DNA from: Pseudorasbora parva
Lineage: Eukaryota; Chordata; Actinopteri; Cypriniformes; Gobionidae
Assembly: GCF_024679245.1 (NCBI RefSeq)
Contig: NC_090188.1
Coordinates: 35,114,951-35,178,950, forward strand
Direction: 5' to 3'
DNA length: 64,000 nucleotides
Part shown: positions 1 to 14,200 of the stretch, piece by piece
How the letters are laid out: each line of letters opens with the position of its first letter
How positions within the stretch are numbered: position 1 is the stretch's first letter
Notes under the pieces: generated by a model
What the model saw: the letters and a program-made list of their open reading frames with translations, nothing else
Database searches by the model: none
What the model was told of the DNA's origin: nothing
Made by a program: the position numbers and the translations under genes

Positions 1-476
1 GCCCTTAAGGTTCAAAAGTTATTAGCATAAACATGAGTGCAACTTTGGACAGGTGGTGGCGCTAGAGGGATTGAGTTGGAGACACCAAAATTGGTGTATT
101 TAATGTTGGGACTGCCCTCTATCAGAATGTCAAATCGTTACAACTTTCCCGCAAACGGTTCTATGGGCTGCCATAGACCTCCATGGCGGAAGAAGAAAGT
201 GCGACAACGGTTTCAATAGGTGCCTCCGCACCTTCGGTGCTTGGCCCCTAATAAAAAGGCAATAAAAAGGGTATAAAAAGGCATATAAAAAATAGACCAT
301 AGGGTTTGAGCACTTGAGTTTTGAGCTGCTGGTTGCTAAAACTTTATCAAGCCTGGTGACATGTGCATCGCCGAGGTCAAAGGTCAATTTTTGCATTTTC
401 AGCTCATTTATCATGAAAATGGGGTGTTTTTATTTATTTATTTTTTTACCTTTTAAACTGGTATGCCTCTACTGAT

Positions 477-806
477 GGCCCGATCTCCGCCAAAGTTTGC
501 ACGCGTCTTTACAATAATGCGGCGCACATGCTCAGCCGATTTGGTGAAGTTCTGCGCAAAGCAGGCAATTTTTAGTCATTTAAATGTCATTTTGCATAGG
601 ATAATATAGGGCATTTGTTTTTCACCAGTTTAACAGTTGGAGGGCCCGATCTCCGCCAAAGTTTGCACGCGTCTTTACAATAATGCGGCGCACATGCCCA
701 GCCGATTTGGTGAAGTTCTGCGCAGAGCAGGCAATTTTTAGTCATTTAAATGTCAATTTGCATAGGATAATAATAGGGCATTTGTTTTCACCAATTTAAC
801 AGTTAA
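477..806. repeat. Internal 166-bp direct duplication within each unit
   Basis: The segment beginning GGCCCGATCTCCGCC at 477 is repeated at 643 with a few substitutions and small indels (CATGCTCAG versus CATGCCCAG; GCAAAGCAGG versus GCAGAGCAGG). The same pair recurs in every unit. Confidence 0.85.
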
Positions 807-2207
807 AGCGCCCCGGCGGCCATAAAAGTCTGCAAGCCTCTTTAGGGTCACGTGACGCATGCGCACGCGTGATTTCGTAAAGCTGTATGCCAATCAGGCA
901 GGAAGAGGGCCGCTTTCAGGCCTTTAATGGGATTTTCCATAGAAATACATCATTTTGACCCCTTTTTAACCATTATAGCGCCACCAAGTGGCCGGTCCCC
1001 ACGTCCTTTTTCACTTGGCCACAGAATGAGCTCTTACATAGGCGTGCTGAGTTTGGTGAAAATACCTCATTCCGTTCACGAGTTTTAGCCAATTTAGTAA
1101 AAGGGGCTACTCCCCCTTCCAACGTTTTGGCTGCCTTTAGGGTCCAGGAACCCAAATTTCCGTTTTTTTTAAATGACTTTTGACAATTAGACTCCAGAGA
1201 ATCTCGCTGCGCTGGTTTGGTTCCGGGTGGGCCAAAAACCTAGGACTAGTTGGCAAAAGTAGGTTTTGCAAAAAACCCGAAATACCCGAATTTTTTCCCA
1301 CTATTCCGAGCCAATCCGGGGCATGCATTTTGTCCGTCTCGAGCCAAGGATTCCAGCAATATAAGACACTCGAGGCTAAGCCTTACGGTTGAGGAGTTAT
1401 GAGCCGTTTCGTACTTTTGATCGCCGTTTCGCACTTTTGATCGCTGTAGCGCCCCCGTCAGGCCGATCGGGGCGGGCTTCGGTGACGTCTGCAGTGGTTG
1501 TGAGTACTACCAGCCCTGAAAGTTTCAAGTCTCTACGACTTACGGTTTGGTCTGCCCGAGCAGTTTTAGCTGGAAAATGATGCATCATGGGGAAATGAAC
1601 AGTTCCAATAGGGTTTCAGCCTGACGCTTGACTTTGATTGGATTTTACTACCCCTTACTATCAAAATTTTGAGATTTGGCCTCACGACTGTGCCTAGCGA
1701 CCTATGTTTCCGAACTTCTGACGCTGGTTTCGTCTCGATCGGACCAGTGGTTTCGAAGATATCGGCTAATTTTCTTAAAGCGCTAAATTACAACGGTGCA
1801 CAAACCATACGCCGAAACCTGGCAAGTGTGGTATCGTTGGACTCTGCAACGATTCAGGAGTCTAAGGAGATGAGTCGCGTGAAAATAAGTCAACCACACC
1901 CAAAGTTATAAGCACTTTTTAAAAAAAATCTCAACTAGGTGGCGCTGTTTCGAAACTTCTCAGGCTACTTCAGGGCATCGTGGTGATGACCCATGCCGAG
2001 TTCCGTAACAATCCGTTCATGCGTTCATAAAATACAGCATTTTGGCACATAATTCAAGATGGCCGACAGCCAAAATGGCCGACATGGTAAAATTGGACAT
2101 CAGTTGACTCGGCATGACGTCTCGAATCTGACGAGACCACTTTTGTGATTTTTGGGCAAACGGTTCAGCAAAAAAAAGCAAAAATAGCCATTTTTCCTAT
2201 CTCCGGG

Positions 2208-2221
2208 CCAGTAGGTGGCGC
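2208..2221 (+). promoter_or_regulatory. CTCF-like core motif, representative of five per unit
   Basis: CCAGTAGGTGGCGC fits the degenerate CTCF core CCASYAGRKGGCRS at all 14 positions. Weaker relatives in the same unit are at 1932-1945 (plus, 13/14), 978-991 (minus, 13/14), 49-62 (plus, about 11/14) and 1449-1462 (minus, about 11/14). All recur at 2598-bp spacing. Occupancy cannot be seen from sequence; by-eye motif matching only. Confidence 0.4.
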
Positions 2222-5200
2222 TGCGCCGAAACGCAGCAGGTTGCCTCAAGACATGCTTGTGCCAACATGTACCAAGTTTGGTCTGAATACGATAAAGCGT
2301 TGCGGAGATACAGCCATACGTCTGTTTTTGCAAGCGCTACGTAAAATTTGTTTGCGCGTTTAACGGAAAAGATTTGACGAATCAACTTGAATTCCATAAC
2401 TTTTTGTCGACACTGGCTGCAGATGATCTGGTTCAATTTTCGTGCAAATCAGACGAACAGTCTAGGACGAGTTCGCAAAAGTAGGATTTTGGGGAAATTC
2501 AAAATGGCGGGAAACATATAATGTCGGAAATGACGTCATAGGGTGCTTTCGGATTGGCAGGAGCTCAGAAATCTGAGGAAACAAGAATTTTGTTTCTAGC
2601 CCTTAAGGTTCAAAAGTTATTAGCATAAACATGAGTGCAACTTTGGACAGGTGGTGGCGCTAGAGGGATTGAGTTGGAGACACCAAAATTGGTGTATTTA
2701 ATGTTGGGACTGCCCTCTATCAGAATGTCAAATCGTTACAACTTTCCCGCAAACGGTTCTATGGGCTGCCATAGACCTCCATGGCGGAAGAAGAAAGTGC
2801 GACAACGGTTTCAATAGGTGCCTCCGCACCTTCGGTGCTTGGCCCCTAATAAAAAGGCAATAAAAAGGGTATAAAAAGGCATATAAAAAATAGACCATAG
2901 GGTTTGAGCACTTGAGTTTTGAGCTGCTGGTTGCTAAAACTTTATCAAGCCTGGTGACATGTGCATCGCCGAGGTCAAAGGTCAATTTTTGCATTTTCAG
3001 CTCATTTATCATGAAAATGGGGTGTTTTTATTTATTTATTTTTTTACCTTTTAAACTGGTATGCCTCTACTGATGGCCCGATCTCCGCCAAAGTTTGCAC
3101 GCGTCTTTACAATAATGCGGCGCACATGCTCAGCCGATTTGGTGAAGTTCTGCGCAAAGCAGGCAATTTTTAGTCATTTAAATGTCATTTTGCATAGGAT
3201 AATATAGGGCATTTGTTTTTCACCAGTTTAACAGTTGGAGGGCCCGATCTCCGCCAAAGTTTGCACGCGTCTTTACAATAATGCGGCGCACATGCCCAGC
3301 CGATTTGGTGAAGTTCTGCGCAGAGCAGGCAATTTTTAGTCATTTAAATGTCAATTTGCATAGGATAATAATAGGGCATTTGTTTTCACCAATTTAACAG
3401 TTAAAGCGCCCCGGCGGCCATAAAAGTCTGCAAGCCTCTTTAGGGTCACGTGACGCATGCGCACGCGTGATTTCGTAAAGCTGTATGCCAATCAGGCAGG
3501 AAGAGGGCCGCTTTCAGGCCTTTAATGGGATTTTCCATAGAAATACATCATTTTGACCCCTTTTTAACCATTATAGCGCCACCAAGTGGCCGGTCCCCAC
3601 GTCCTTTTTCACTTGGCCACAGAATGAGCTCTTACATAGGCGTGCTGAGTTTGGTGAAAATACCTCATTCCGTTCACGAGTTTTAGCCAATTTAGTAAAA
3701 GGGGCTACTCCCCCTTCCAACGTTTTGGCTGCCTTTAGGGTCCAGGAACCCAAATTTCCGTTTTTTTTAAATGACTTTTGACAATTAGACTCCAGAGAAT
3801 CTCGCTGCGCTGGTTTGGTTCCGGGTGGGCCAAAAACCTAGGACTAGTTGGCAAAAGTAGGTTTTGCAAAAAACCCGAAATACCCGAATTTTTTCCCACT
3901 ATTCCGAGCCAATCCGGGGCATGCATTTTGTCCGTCTCGAGCCAAGGATTCCAGCAATATAAGACACTCGAGGCTAAGCCTTACGGTTGAGGAGTTATGA
4001 GCCGTTTCGTACTTTTGATCGCCGTTTCGCACTTTTGATCGCTGTAGCGCCCCCGTCAGGCCGATCGGGGCGGGCTTCGGTGACGTCTGCAGTGGTTGTG
4101 AGTACTACCAGCCCTGAAAGTTTCAAGTCTCTACGACTTACGGTTTGGTCTGCCCGAGCAGTTTTAGCTGGAAAATGATGCATCATGGGGAAATGAACAG
4201 TTCCAATAGGGTTTCAGCCTGACGCTTGACTTTGATTGGATTTTACTACCCCTTACTATCAAAATTTTGAGATTTGGCCTCACGACTGTGCCTAGCGACC
4301 TATGTTTCCGAACTTCTGACGCTGGTTTCGTCTCGATCGGACCAGTGGTTTCGAAGATATCGGCTAATTTTCTTAAAGCGCTAAATTACAACGGTGCACA
4401 AACCATACGCCGAAACCTGGCAAGTGTGGTATCGTTGGACTCTGCAACGATTCAGGAGTCTAAGGAGATGAGTCGCGTGAAAATAAGTCAACCACACCCA
4501 AAGTTATAAGCACTTTTTAAAAAAAATCTCAACTAGGTGGCGCTGTTTCGAAACTTCTCAGGCTACTTCAGGGCATCGTGGTGATGACCCATGCCGAGTT
4601 CCGTAACAATCCGTTCATGCGTTCATAAAATACAGCATTTTGGCACATAATTCAAGATGGCCGACAGCCAAAATGGCCGACATGGTAAAATTGGACATCA
4701 GTTGACTCGGCATGACGTCTCGAATCTGACGAGACCACTTTTGTGATTTTTGGGCAAACGGTTCAGCAAAAAAAAGCAAAAATAGCCATTTTTCCTATCT
4801 CCGGGCCAGTAGGTGGCGCTGCGCCGAAACGCAGCAGGTTGCCTCAAGACATGCTTGTGCCAACATGTACCAAGTTTGGTCTGAATACAATAAAGCGTTG
4901 CGGAGATACAGCCATACGTCTGTTTTTGCAAGCGCTACGTAAAATTTGTTTGCGCGTTTAACGGAAAAGATTTGACGAATCAACTTGAATTCCATAACTT
5001 TTTGTCGACACTGGCTGCAGATGATCTGGTTCAATTTTCGTGCAAATCAGACGAACAGTCTAGGACGAGTTCGCAAAAGTAGGATTTTGGGGAAATTCAA
5101 AATGGCGGGAAACATATAATGTCGGAAATGACGTCATAGGGTGCTTTCGGATTGGCAGGAGCTCAGAAATCTGAGGAAACAAGAATTTTGTTTCTAGCCC

Positions 5201-8200
5201 TTAAGGTTCAAAAGTTATTAGCATAAACATGAGTGCAACTTTGGACAGGTGGTGGCGCTAGAGGGATTGAGTTGGAGACACCAAAATTGGTGTATTTAAT
5301 GTTGGGACTGCCCTCTATCAGAATGTCAAATCGTTACAACTTTCCCGCAAACGGTTCTATGGGCTGCCATAGACCTCCATGGCGGAAGAAGAAAGTGCGA
5401 CAACGGTTTCAATAGGTGCCTCCGCACCTTCGGTGCTTGGCCCCTAATAAAAAGGCAATAAAAAGGGTATAAAAAGGCATATAAAAAATAGACCATAGGG
5501 TTTGAGCACTTGAGTTTTGAGCTGCTGGTTGCTAAAACTTTATCAAGCCTGGTGACATGTGCATCGCCGAGGTCAAAGGTCAATTTTTGCATTTTCAGCT
5601 CATTTATCATGAAAATGGGGTGTTTTTATTTATTTATTTTTTTACCTTTTAAACTGGTATGCCTCTACTGATGGCCCGATCTCCGCCAAAGTTTGCACGC
5701 GTCTTTACAATAATGCGGCGCACATGCTCAGCCGATTTGGTGAAGTTCTGCGCAAAGCAGGCAATTTTTAGTCATTTAAATGTCATTTTGCATAGGATAA
5801 TATAGGGCATTTGTTTTTCACCAGTTTAACAGTTGGAGGGCCCGATCTCCGCCAAAGTTTGCACGCGTCTTTACAATAATGCGGCGCACATGCCCAGCCG
5901 ATTTGGTGAAGTTCTGCGCAGAGCAGGCAATTTTTAGTCATTTAAATGTCAATTTGCATAGGATAATAATAGGGCATTTGTTTTCACCAATTTAACAGTT
6001 AAAGCGCCCCGGCGGCCATAAAAGTCTGCAAGCCTCTTTAGGGTCACGTGACGCATGCGCACGCGTGATTTCGTAAAGCTGTATGCCAATCAGGCAGGAA
6101 GAGGGCCGCTTTCAGGCCTTTAATGGGATTTTCCATAGAAATACATCATTTTGACCCCTTTTTAACCATTATAGCGCCACCAAGTGGCCGGTCCCCACGT
6201 CCTTTTTCACTTGGCCACAGAATGAGCTCTTACATAGGCGTGCTGAGTTTGGTGAAAATACCTCATTCCGTTCACGAGTTTTAGCCAATTTAGTAAAAGG
6301 GGCTACTCCCCCTTCCAACGTTTTGGCTGCCTTTAGGGTCCAGGAACCCAAATTTCCGTTTTTTTTAAATGACTTTTGACAATTAGACTCCAGAGAATCT
6401 CGCTGCGCTGGTTTGGTTCCGGGTGGGCCAAAAACCTAGGACTAGTTGGCAAAAGTAGGTTTTGCAAAAAACCCGAAATACCCGAATTTTTTCCCACTAT
6501 TCCGAGCCAATCCGGGGCATGCATTTTGTCCGTCTCGAGCCAAGGATTCCAGCAATATAAGACACTCGAGGCTAAGCCTTACGGTTGAGGAGTTATGAGC
6601 CGTTTCGTACTTTTGATCGCCGTTTCGCACTTTTGATCGCTGTAGCGCCCCCGTCAGGCCGATCGGGGTGGGCTTCGGTGACGTCTGCAGTGGTTGTGAG
6701 TACTACCAGCCCTGAAAGTTTCAAGTCTCTACGACTTACGGTTTGGTCTGCCCGAGCAGTTTTAGCTGGAAAATGATGCATCATGGGGAAATGAACAGTT
6801 CCAATAGGGTTTCAGCCTGACGCTTGACTTTGATTGGATTTTACTACCCCTTACTATCAAAATTTTGAGATTTGGCCTCACGACTGTGCCTAGCGACCTA
6901 TGTTTCCGAACTTCTGACGCTGGTTTCGTCTCGATCGGACCAGTGGTTTCGAAGATATCGGCTAATTTTCTTAAAGCGCTAAATTACAACGGTGCACAAA
7001 CCATACGCCGAAACCTGGCAAGTGTGGTATCGTTGGACTCTGCAACGATTCAGGAGTCTAAGGAGATGAGTCGCGTGAAAATAAGTCAACCACACCCAAA
7101 GTTATAAGCACTTTTTAAAAAAAATCTCAACTAGGTGGCGCTGTTTCGAAACTTCTCAGGCTACTTCAGGGCATCGTGGTGATGACCCATGCCGAGTTCC
7201 GTAACAATCCGTTCATGCGTTCATAAAATACAGCATTTTGGCACATAATTCAAGATGGCCGACAGCCAAAATGGCCGACATGGTAAAATTGGACATCAGT
7301 TGACTCGGCATGACGTCTCGAATCTGACGAGACCACTTTTGTGATTTTTGGGCAAACGGTTCAGCAAAAAAAAGCAAAAATAGCCATTTTTCCTATCTCC
7401 GGGCCAGTAGGTGGCGCTGCGCCGAAACGCAGCAGGTTGCCTCAAGACATGCTTGTGCCAACATGTACCAAGTTTGGTCTGAATACAATAAAGCGTTGCG
7501 GAGATACAGCCATACGTCTGTTTTTGCAAGCGCTACGTAAAATTTGTTTGCGCGTTTAACGGAAAAGATTTGACGAATCAACTTGAATTCCATAACTTTT
7601 TGTCGACACTGGCTGCAGATGATCTGGTTCAATTTTCGTGCAAATCAGACGAACAGTCTAGGACGAGTTCGCAAAAGTAGGATTTTGGGGAAATTCAAAA
7701 TGGCGGGAAACATATAATGTCGGAAATGACGTCATAGGGTGCTTTCGGATTGGCAGGAGCTCAGAAATCTGAGGAAACAAGAATTTTGTTTCTAGCCCTT
7801 AAGGTTCAAAAGTTATTAGCATAAACATGAGTGCAACTTTGGACAGGTGGTGGCGCTAGAGGGATTGAGTTGGAGACACCAAAATTGGTGTATTTAATGT
7901 TGGGACTGCCCTCTATCAGAATGTCAAATCGTTACAACTTTCCCGCAAACGGTTCTATGGGCTGCCATAGACCTCCATGGCGGAAGAAGAAAGTGCGACA
8001 ACGGTTTCAATAGGTGCCTCCGCACCTTCGGTGCTTGGCCCCTAATAAAAAGGCAATAAAAAGGGTATAAAAAGGCATATAAAAAATAGACCATAGGGTT
8101 TGAGCACTTGAGTTTTGAGCTGCTGGTTGCTAAAACTTTATCAAGCCTGGTGACATGTGCATCGCCGAGGTCAAAGGTCAATTTTTGCATTTTCAGCTCA

Positions 8201-11200
8201 TTTATCATGAAAATGGGGTGTTTTTATTTATTTATTTTTTTACCTTTTAAACTGGTATGCCTCTACTGATGGCCCGATCTCCGCCAAAGTTTGCACGCGT
8301 CTTTACAATAATGCGGCGCACATGCTCAGCCGATTTGGTGAAGTTCTGCGCAAAGCAGGCAATTTTTAGTCATTTAAATGTCATTTTGCATAGGATAATA
8401 TAGGGCATTTGTTTTTCACCAGTTTAACAGTTGGAGGGCCCGATCTCCGCCAAAGTTTGCACGCGTCTTTACAATAATGCGGCGCACATGCCCAGCCGAT
8501 TTGGTGAAGTTCTGCGCAGAGCAGGCAATTTTTAGTCATTTAAATGTCAATTTGCATAGGATAATAATAGGGCATTTGTTTTCACCAATTTAACAGTTAA
8601 AGCGCCCCGGCGGCCATAAAAGTCTGCAAGCCTCTTTAGGGTCACGTGACGCATGCGCACGCGTGATTTCGTAAAGCTGTATGCCAATCAGGCAGGAAGA
8701 GGGCCGCTTTCAGGCCTTTAATGGGATTTTCCATAGAAATACATCATTTTGACCCCTTTTTAACCATTATAGCGCCACCAAGTGGCCGGTCCCCACGTCC
8801 TTTTTCACTTGGCCACAGAATGAGCTCTTACATAGGCGTGCTGAGTTTGGTGAAAATACCTCATTCCGTTCACGAGTTTTAGCCAATTTAGTAAAAGGGG
8901 CTACTCCCCCTTCCAACGTTTTGGCTGCCTTTAGGGTCCAGGAACCCAAATTTCCGTTTTTTTTAAATGACTTTTGACAATTAGACTCCAGAGAATCTCG
9001 CTGCGCTGGTTTGGTTCCGGGTGGGCCAAAAACCTAGGACTAGTTGGCAAAAGTAGGTTTTGCAAAAAACCCGAAATACCCGAATTTTTTCCCACTATTC
9101 CGAGCCAATCCGGGGCATGCATTTTGTCCGTCTCGAGCCAAGGATTCCAGCAATATAAGACACTCGAGGCTAAGCCTTACGGTTGAGGAGTTATGAGCCG
9201 TTTCGTACTTTTGATCGCCGTTTCGCACTTTTGATCGCTGTAGCGCCCCCGTCAGGCCGATCGGGGCGGGCTTCGGTGACGTCTGCAGTGGTTGTGAGTA
9301 CTACCAGCCCTGAAAGTTTCAAGTCTCTACGACTTACGGTTTGGTCTGCCCGAGCAGTTTTAGCTGGAAAATGATGCATCATGGGGAAATGAACAGTTCC
9401 AATAGGGTTTCAGCCTGACGCTTGACTTTGATTGGATTTTACTACCCCTTACTATCAAAATTTTGAGATTTGGCCTCACGATTGTGCCTAGCGACCTATG
9501 TTTCCGAACTTCTGACGCTGGTTTCGTCTCGATCGGACCAGTGGTTTCGAAGATATCGGCTAATTTTCTTAAAGCGCTAAATTACAACGGTGCACAAACC
9601 ATACGCCGAAACCTGGCAAGTGTGGTATCGTTGGACTCTGCAACGATTCAGGAGTCTAAGGAGATGAGTCGCGTGAAAATAAGTCAACCACACCCAAAGT
9701 TATAAGCACTTTTTAAAAAAAATCTCAACTAGGTGGCGCTGTTTCGAAACTTCTCAGGCTACTTCAGGGCATCGTGGTGATGACCCATGCCGAGTTCCGT
9801 AACAATCCGTTCATGCGTTCATAAAATACAGCATTTTGGCACATAATTCAAGATGGCCGACAGCCAAAATGGCCGACATGGTAAAATTGGACATCAGTTG
9901 ACTCGGCATGACGTCTCGAATCTGACGAGACCACTTTTGTGATTTTTGGGCAAACGGTTCAGCAAAAAAAAGCAAAAATAGCCATTTTTCCTATCTCCGG
10001 GCCAGTAGGTGGCGCTGCGCCGAAACGCAGCAGGTTGCCTCAAGACATGCTTGTGCCAACATGTACCAAGTTTGGTCTGAATACAATAAAGCGTTGCGGA
10101 GATACAGCCATACGTCTGTTTTTGCAAGCGCTACGTAAAATTTGTTTGCGCGTTTAACGGAAAAGATTTGACGAATCAACTTGAATTCCATAACTTTTTG
10201 TCGACACTGGCTGCAGATGATCTGGTTCAATTTTCGTGCAAATCAGACGAACAGTCTAGGACGAGTTCGCAAAAGTAGGATTTTGGGGAAATTCAAAATG
10301 GCGGGAAACATATAATGTCGGAAATGACGTCATAGGGTGCTTTCGGATTGGCAGGAGCTCAGAAATCTGAGGAAACAAGAATTTTGTTTCTAGCCCTTAA
10401 GGTTCAAAAGTTATTAGCATAAACATGAGTGCAACTTTGGACAGGTGGTGGCGCTAGAGGGATTGAGTTGGAGACACCAAAATTGGTGTATTTAATGTTG
10501 GGACTGCCCTCTATCAGAATGTCAAATCGTTACAACTTTCCCGCAAACGGTTCTATGGGCTGCCATAGACCTCCATGGCGGAAGAAGAAAGTGCGACAAC
10601 GGTTTCAATAGGTGCCTCCGCACCTTCGGTGCTTGGCCCCTAATAAAAAGGCAATAAAAAGGGTATAAAAAGGCATATAAAAAATAGACCATAGGGTTTG
10701 AGCACTTGAGTTTTGAGCTGCTGGTTGCTAAAACTTTATCAAGCCTGGTGACATGTGCATCGCCGAGGTCAAAGGTCAATTTTTGCATTTTCAGCTCATT
10801 TATCATGAAAATGGGGTGTTTTTATTTATTTATTTTTTTACCTTTTAAACTGGTATGCCTCTACTGATGGCCCGATCTCCGCCAAAGTTTGCACGCGTCT
10901 TTACAATAATGCGGCGCACATGCTCAGCCGATTTGGTGAAGTTCTGCGCAAAGCAGGCAATTTTTAGTCATTTAAATGTCATTTTGCATAGGATAATATA
11001 GGGCATTTGTTTTTCACCAGTTTAACAGTTGGAGGGCCCGATCTCCGCCAAAGTTTGCACGCGTCTTTACAATAATGCGGCGCACATGCCCAGCCGATTT
11101 GGTGAAGTTCTGCGCAGAGCAGGCAATTTTTAGTCATTTAAATGTCAATTTGCATAGGATAATAATAGGGCATTTGTTTTCACCAATTTAACAGTTAAAG

Positions 11201-14200
11201 CGCCCCGGCGGCCATAAAAGTCTGCAAGCCTCTTTAGGGTCACGTGACGCATGCGCACGCGTGATTTCGTAAAGCTGTATGCCAATCAGGCAGGAAGAGG
11301 GCCGCTTTCAGGCCTTTAATGGGATTTTCCATAGAAATACATCATTTTGACCCCTTTTTAACCATTATAGCGCCACCAAGTGGCCGGTCCCCACGTCCTT
11401 TTTCACTTGGCCACAGAATGAGCTCTTACATAGGCGTGCTGAGTTTGGTGAAAATACCTCATTCCGTTCACGAGTTTTAGCCAATTTAGTAAAAGGGGCT
11501 ACTCCCCCTTCCAACGTTTTGGCTGCCTTTAGGGTCCAGGAACCCAAATTTCCGTTTTTTTTAAATGACTTTTGACAATTAGACTCCAGAGAATCTCGCT
11601 GCGCTGGTTTGGTTCCGGGTGGGCCAAAAACCTAGGACTAGTTGGCAAAAGTAGGTTTTGCAAAAAACCCGAAATACCCGAATTTTTTCCCACTATTTCG
11701 AGCCAATCCGGGGCATGCATTTTGTCCGTCTCGAGCCAAGGATTCCAGCAATATAAGACACTCGAGGCTAAGCCTTACGGTTGAGGAGTTATGAGCCGTT
11801 TCGTACTTTTGATCGCCGTTTCGCACTTTTGATCGCTGTAGCGCCCCCGTCAGGCCGATCGGGGCGGGCTTCGGTGACGTCTGCAGTGGTTGTGAGTACT
11901 ACCAGCCCTGAAAGTTTCAAGTCTCTACGACTTACGGTTTGGTCTGCCCGAGCAGTTTTAGCTGGAAAATGATGCATCATGGGGAAATGAACAGTTCCAA
12001 TAGGGTTTCAGCCTGACGCTTGACTTTGATTGGATTTTACTACCCCTTACTATCAAAATTTTGAGATTTGGCCTCACGACTGTGCCTAGCGACCTATGTT
12101 TCCGAACTTCTGACGCTGGTTTCGTCTCGATCGGACCAGTGGTTTCGAAGATATCGGCTAATTTTCTTAAAGCGCTAAATTACAACGGTGCACAAACCAT
12201 ACGCCGAAACCTGGCAAGTGTGGTATCGTTGGACTCTGCAACGATTCAGGAGTCTAAGGAGATGAGTCGCGTGAAAATAAGTCAACCACACCCAAAGTTA
12301 TAAGCACTTTTTAAAAAAAATCTCAACTAGGTGGCGCTGTTTCGAAACTTCTCAGGCTACTTCAGGGCATCGTGGTGATGACCCATGCCGAGTTCCGTAA
12401 CAATCCGTTCATGCGTTCATAAAATACAGCATTTTGGCACATAATTCAAGATGGCCGACAGCCAAAATGGCCGACATGGTAAAATTGGACATCAGTTGAC
12501 TCGGCATGACGTCTCGAATCTGACGAGACCACTTTTGTGATTTTTGGGCAAACGGTTCAGCAAAAAAAAGCAAAAATAGCCATTTTTCCTATCTCCGGGC
12601 CAGTAGGTGGCGCTGCGCCGAAACGCAGCAGGTTGCCTCAAGACATGCTTGTGCCAACATGTACCAAGTTTGGTCTGAATACAATAAAGCGTTGCGGAGA
12701 TACAGCCATACGTCTGTTTTTGCAAGCGCTACGTAAAATTTGTTTGCGCGTTTAACGGAAAAGATTTGACGAATCAACTTGAATTCCATAACTTTTTGTC
12801 GACACTGGCTGCAGATGATCTGGTTCAATTTTCGTGCAAATCAGACGAACAGTCTAGGACGAGTTCGCAAAAGTAGGATTTTGGGGAAATTCAAAATGGC
12901 GGGAAACATATAATGTCGGAAATGACGTCATAGGGTGCTTTCGGATTGGCAGGAGCTCAGAAATCTGAGGAAACAAGAATTTTGTTTCTAGCCCTTAAGG
13001 TTCAAAAGTTATTAGCATAAACATGAGTGCAACTTTGGACAGGTGGTGGCGCTAGAGGGATTGAGTTGGAGACACCAAAATTGGTGTATTTAATGTTGGG
13101 ACTGCCCTCTATCAGAATGTCAAATCGTTACAACTTTCCCGCAAACGGTTCTATGGGCTGCCATAGACCTCCATGGCGGAAGAAGAAAGTGCGACAACGG
13201 TTTCAATAGGTGCCTCCGCACCTTCGGTGCTTGGCCCCTAATAAAAAGGCAATAAAAAGGGTATAAAAAGGCATATAAAAAATAGACCATAGGGTTTGAG
13301 CACTTGAGTTTTGAGCTGCTGGTTGCTAAAACTTTATCAAGCCTGGTGACATGTGCATCGCCGAGGTCAAAGGTCAATTTTTGCATTTTCAGCTCATTTA
13401 TCATGAAAATGGGGTGTTTTTATTTATTTATTTTTTTACCTTTTAAACTGGTATGCCTCTACTGATGGCCCGATCTCCGCCAAAGTTTGCACGCGTCTTT
13501 ACAATAATGCGGCGCACATGCTCAGCCGATTTGGTGAAGTTCTGCGCAAAGCAGGCAATTTTTAGTCATTTAAATGTCATTTTGCATAGGATAATATAGG
13601 GCATTTGTTTTTCACCAGTTTAACAGTTGGAGGGCCCGATCTCCGCCAAAGTTTGCACGCGTCTTTACAATAATGCGGCGCACATGCCCAGCCGATTTGG
13701 TGAAGTTCTGCGCAGAGCAGGCAATTTTTAGTCATTTAAATGTCAATTTGCATAGGATAATAATAGGGCATTTGTTTTCACCAATTTAACAGTTAAAGCG
13801 CCCCGGCGGCCATAAAAGTCTGCAAGCCTCTTTAGGGTCACGTGACGCATGCGCACGCGTGATTTCGTAAAGCTGTATGCCAATCAGGCAGGAAGAGGGC
13901 CGCTTTCAGGCCTTTAATGGGATTTTCCATAGAAATACATCATTTTGACCCCTTTTTAACCATTATAGCGCCACCAAGTGGCCGGTCCCCACGTCCTTTT
14001 TCACTTGGCCACAGAATGAGCTCTTACATAGGCGTGCTGAGTTTGGTGAAAATACCTCATTCCGTTCACGAGTTTTAGCCAATTTAGTAAAAGGGGCTAC
14101 TCCCCCTTCCAACGTTTTGGCTGCCTTTAGGGTCCAGGAACCCAAATTTCCGTTTTTTTTAAATGACTTTTGACAATTAGACTCCAGAGAATCTCGCTGC

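Larger units (their letters stand above)
252..2849 (+). mobile_element. One array unit framed as a non-autonomous Helitron-like element
   Basis: If the unit is framed by its rolling-circle 3' end, it runs from the base after CTAA (252) to the next CTAA (2846-2849). The 3' end has a perfect GCACC-TTC-GGTGC hairpin 7 nt before CTAA. The 5' end is A-rich (TAAAAAGGCAATAAAAAGG) and does not begin with TC as classic Helitrons do. No Rep/helicase coding sequence is present. Orientation is taken from the hairpin/CTAA end. Confidence 0.5.

Noticed and set aside
477..806. CRISPR-like direct repeats
   Set aside because: Only two long diverged copies, no spacers, and the genome is a vertebrate.
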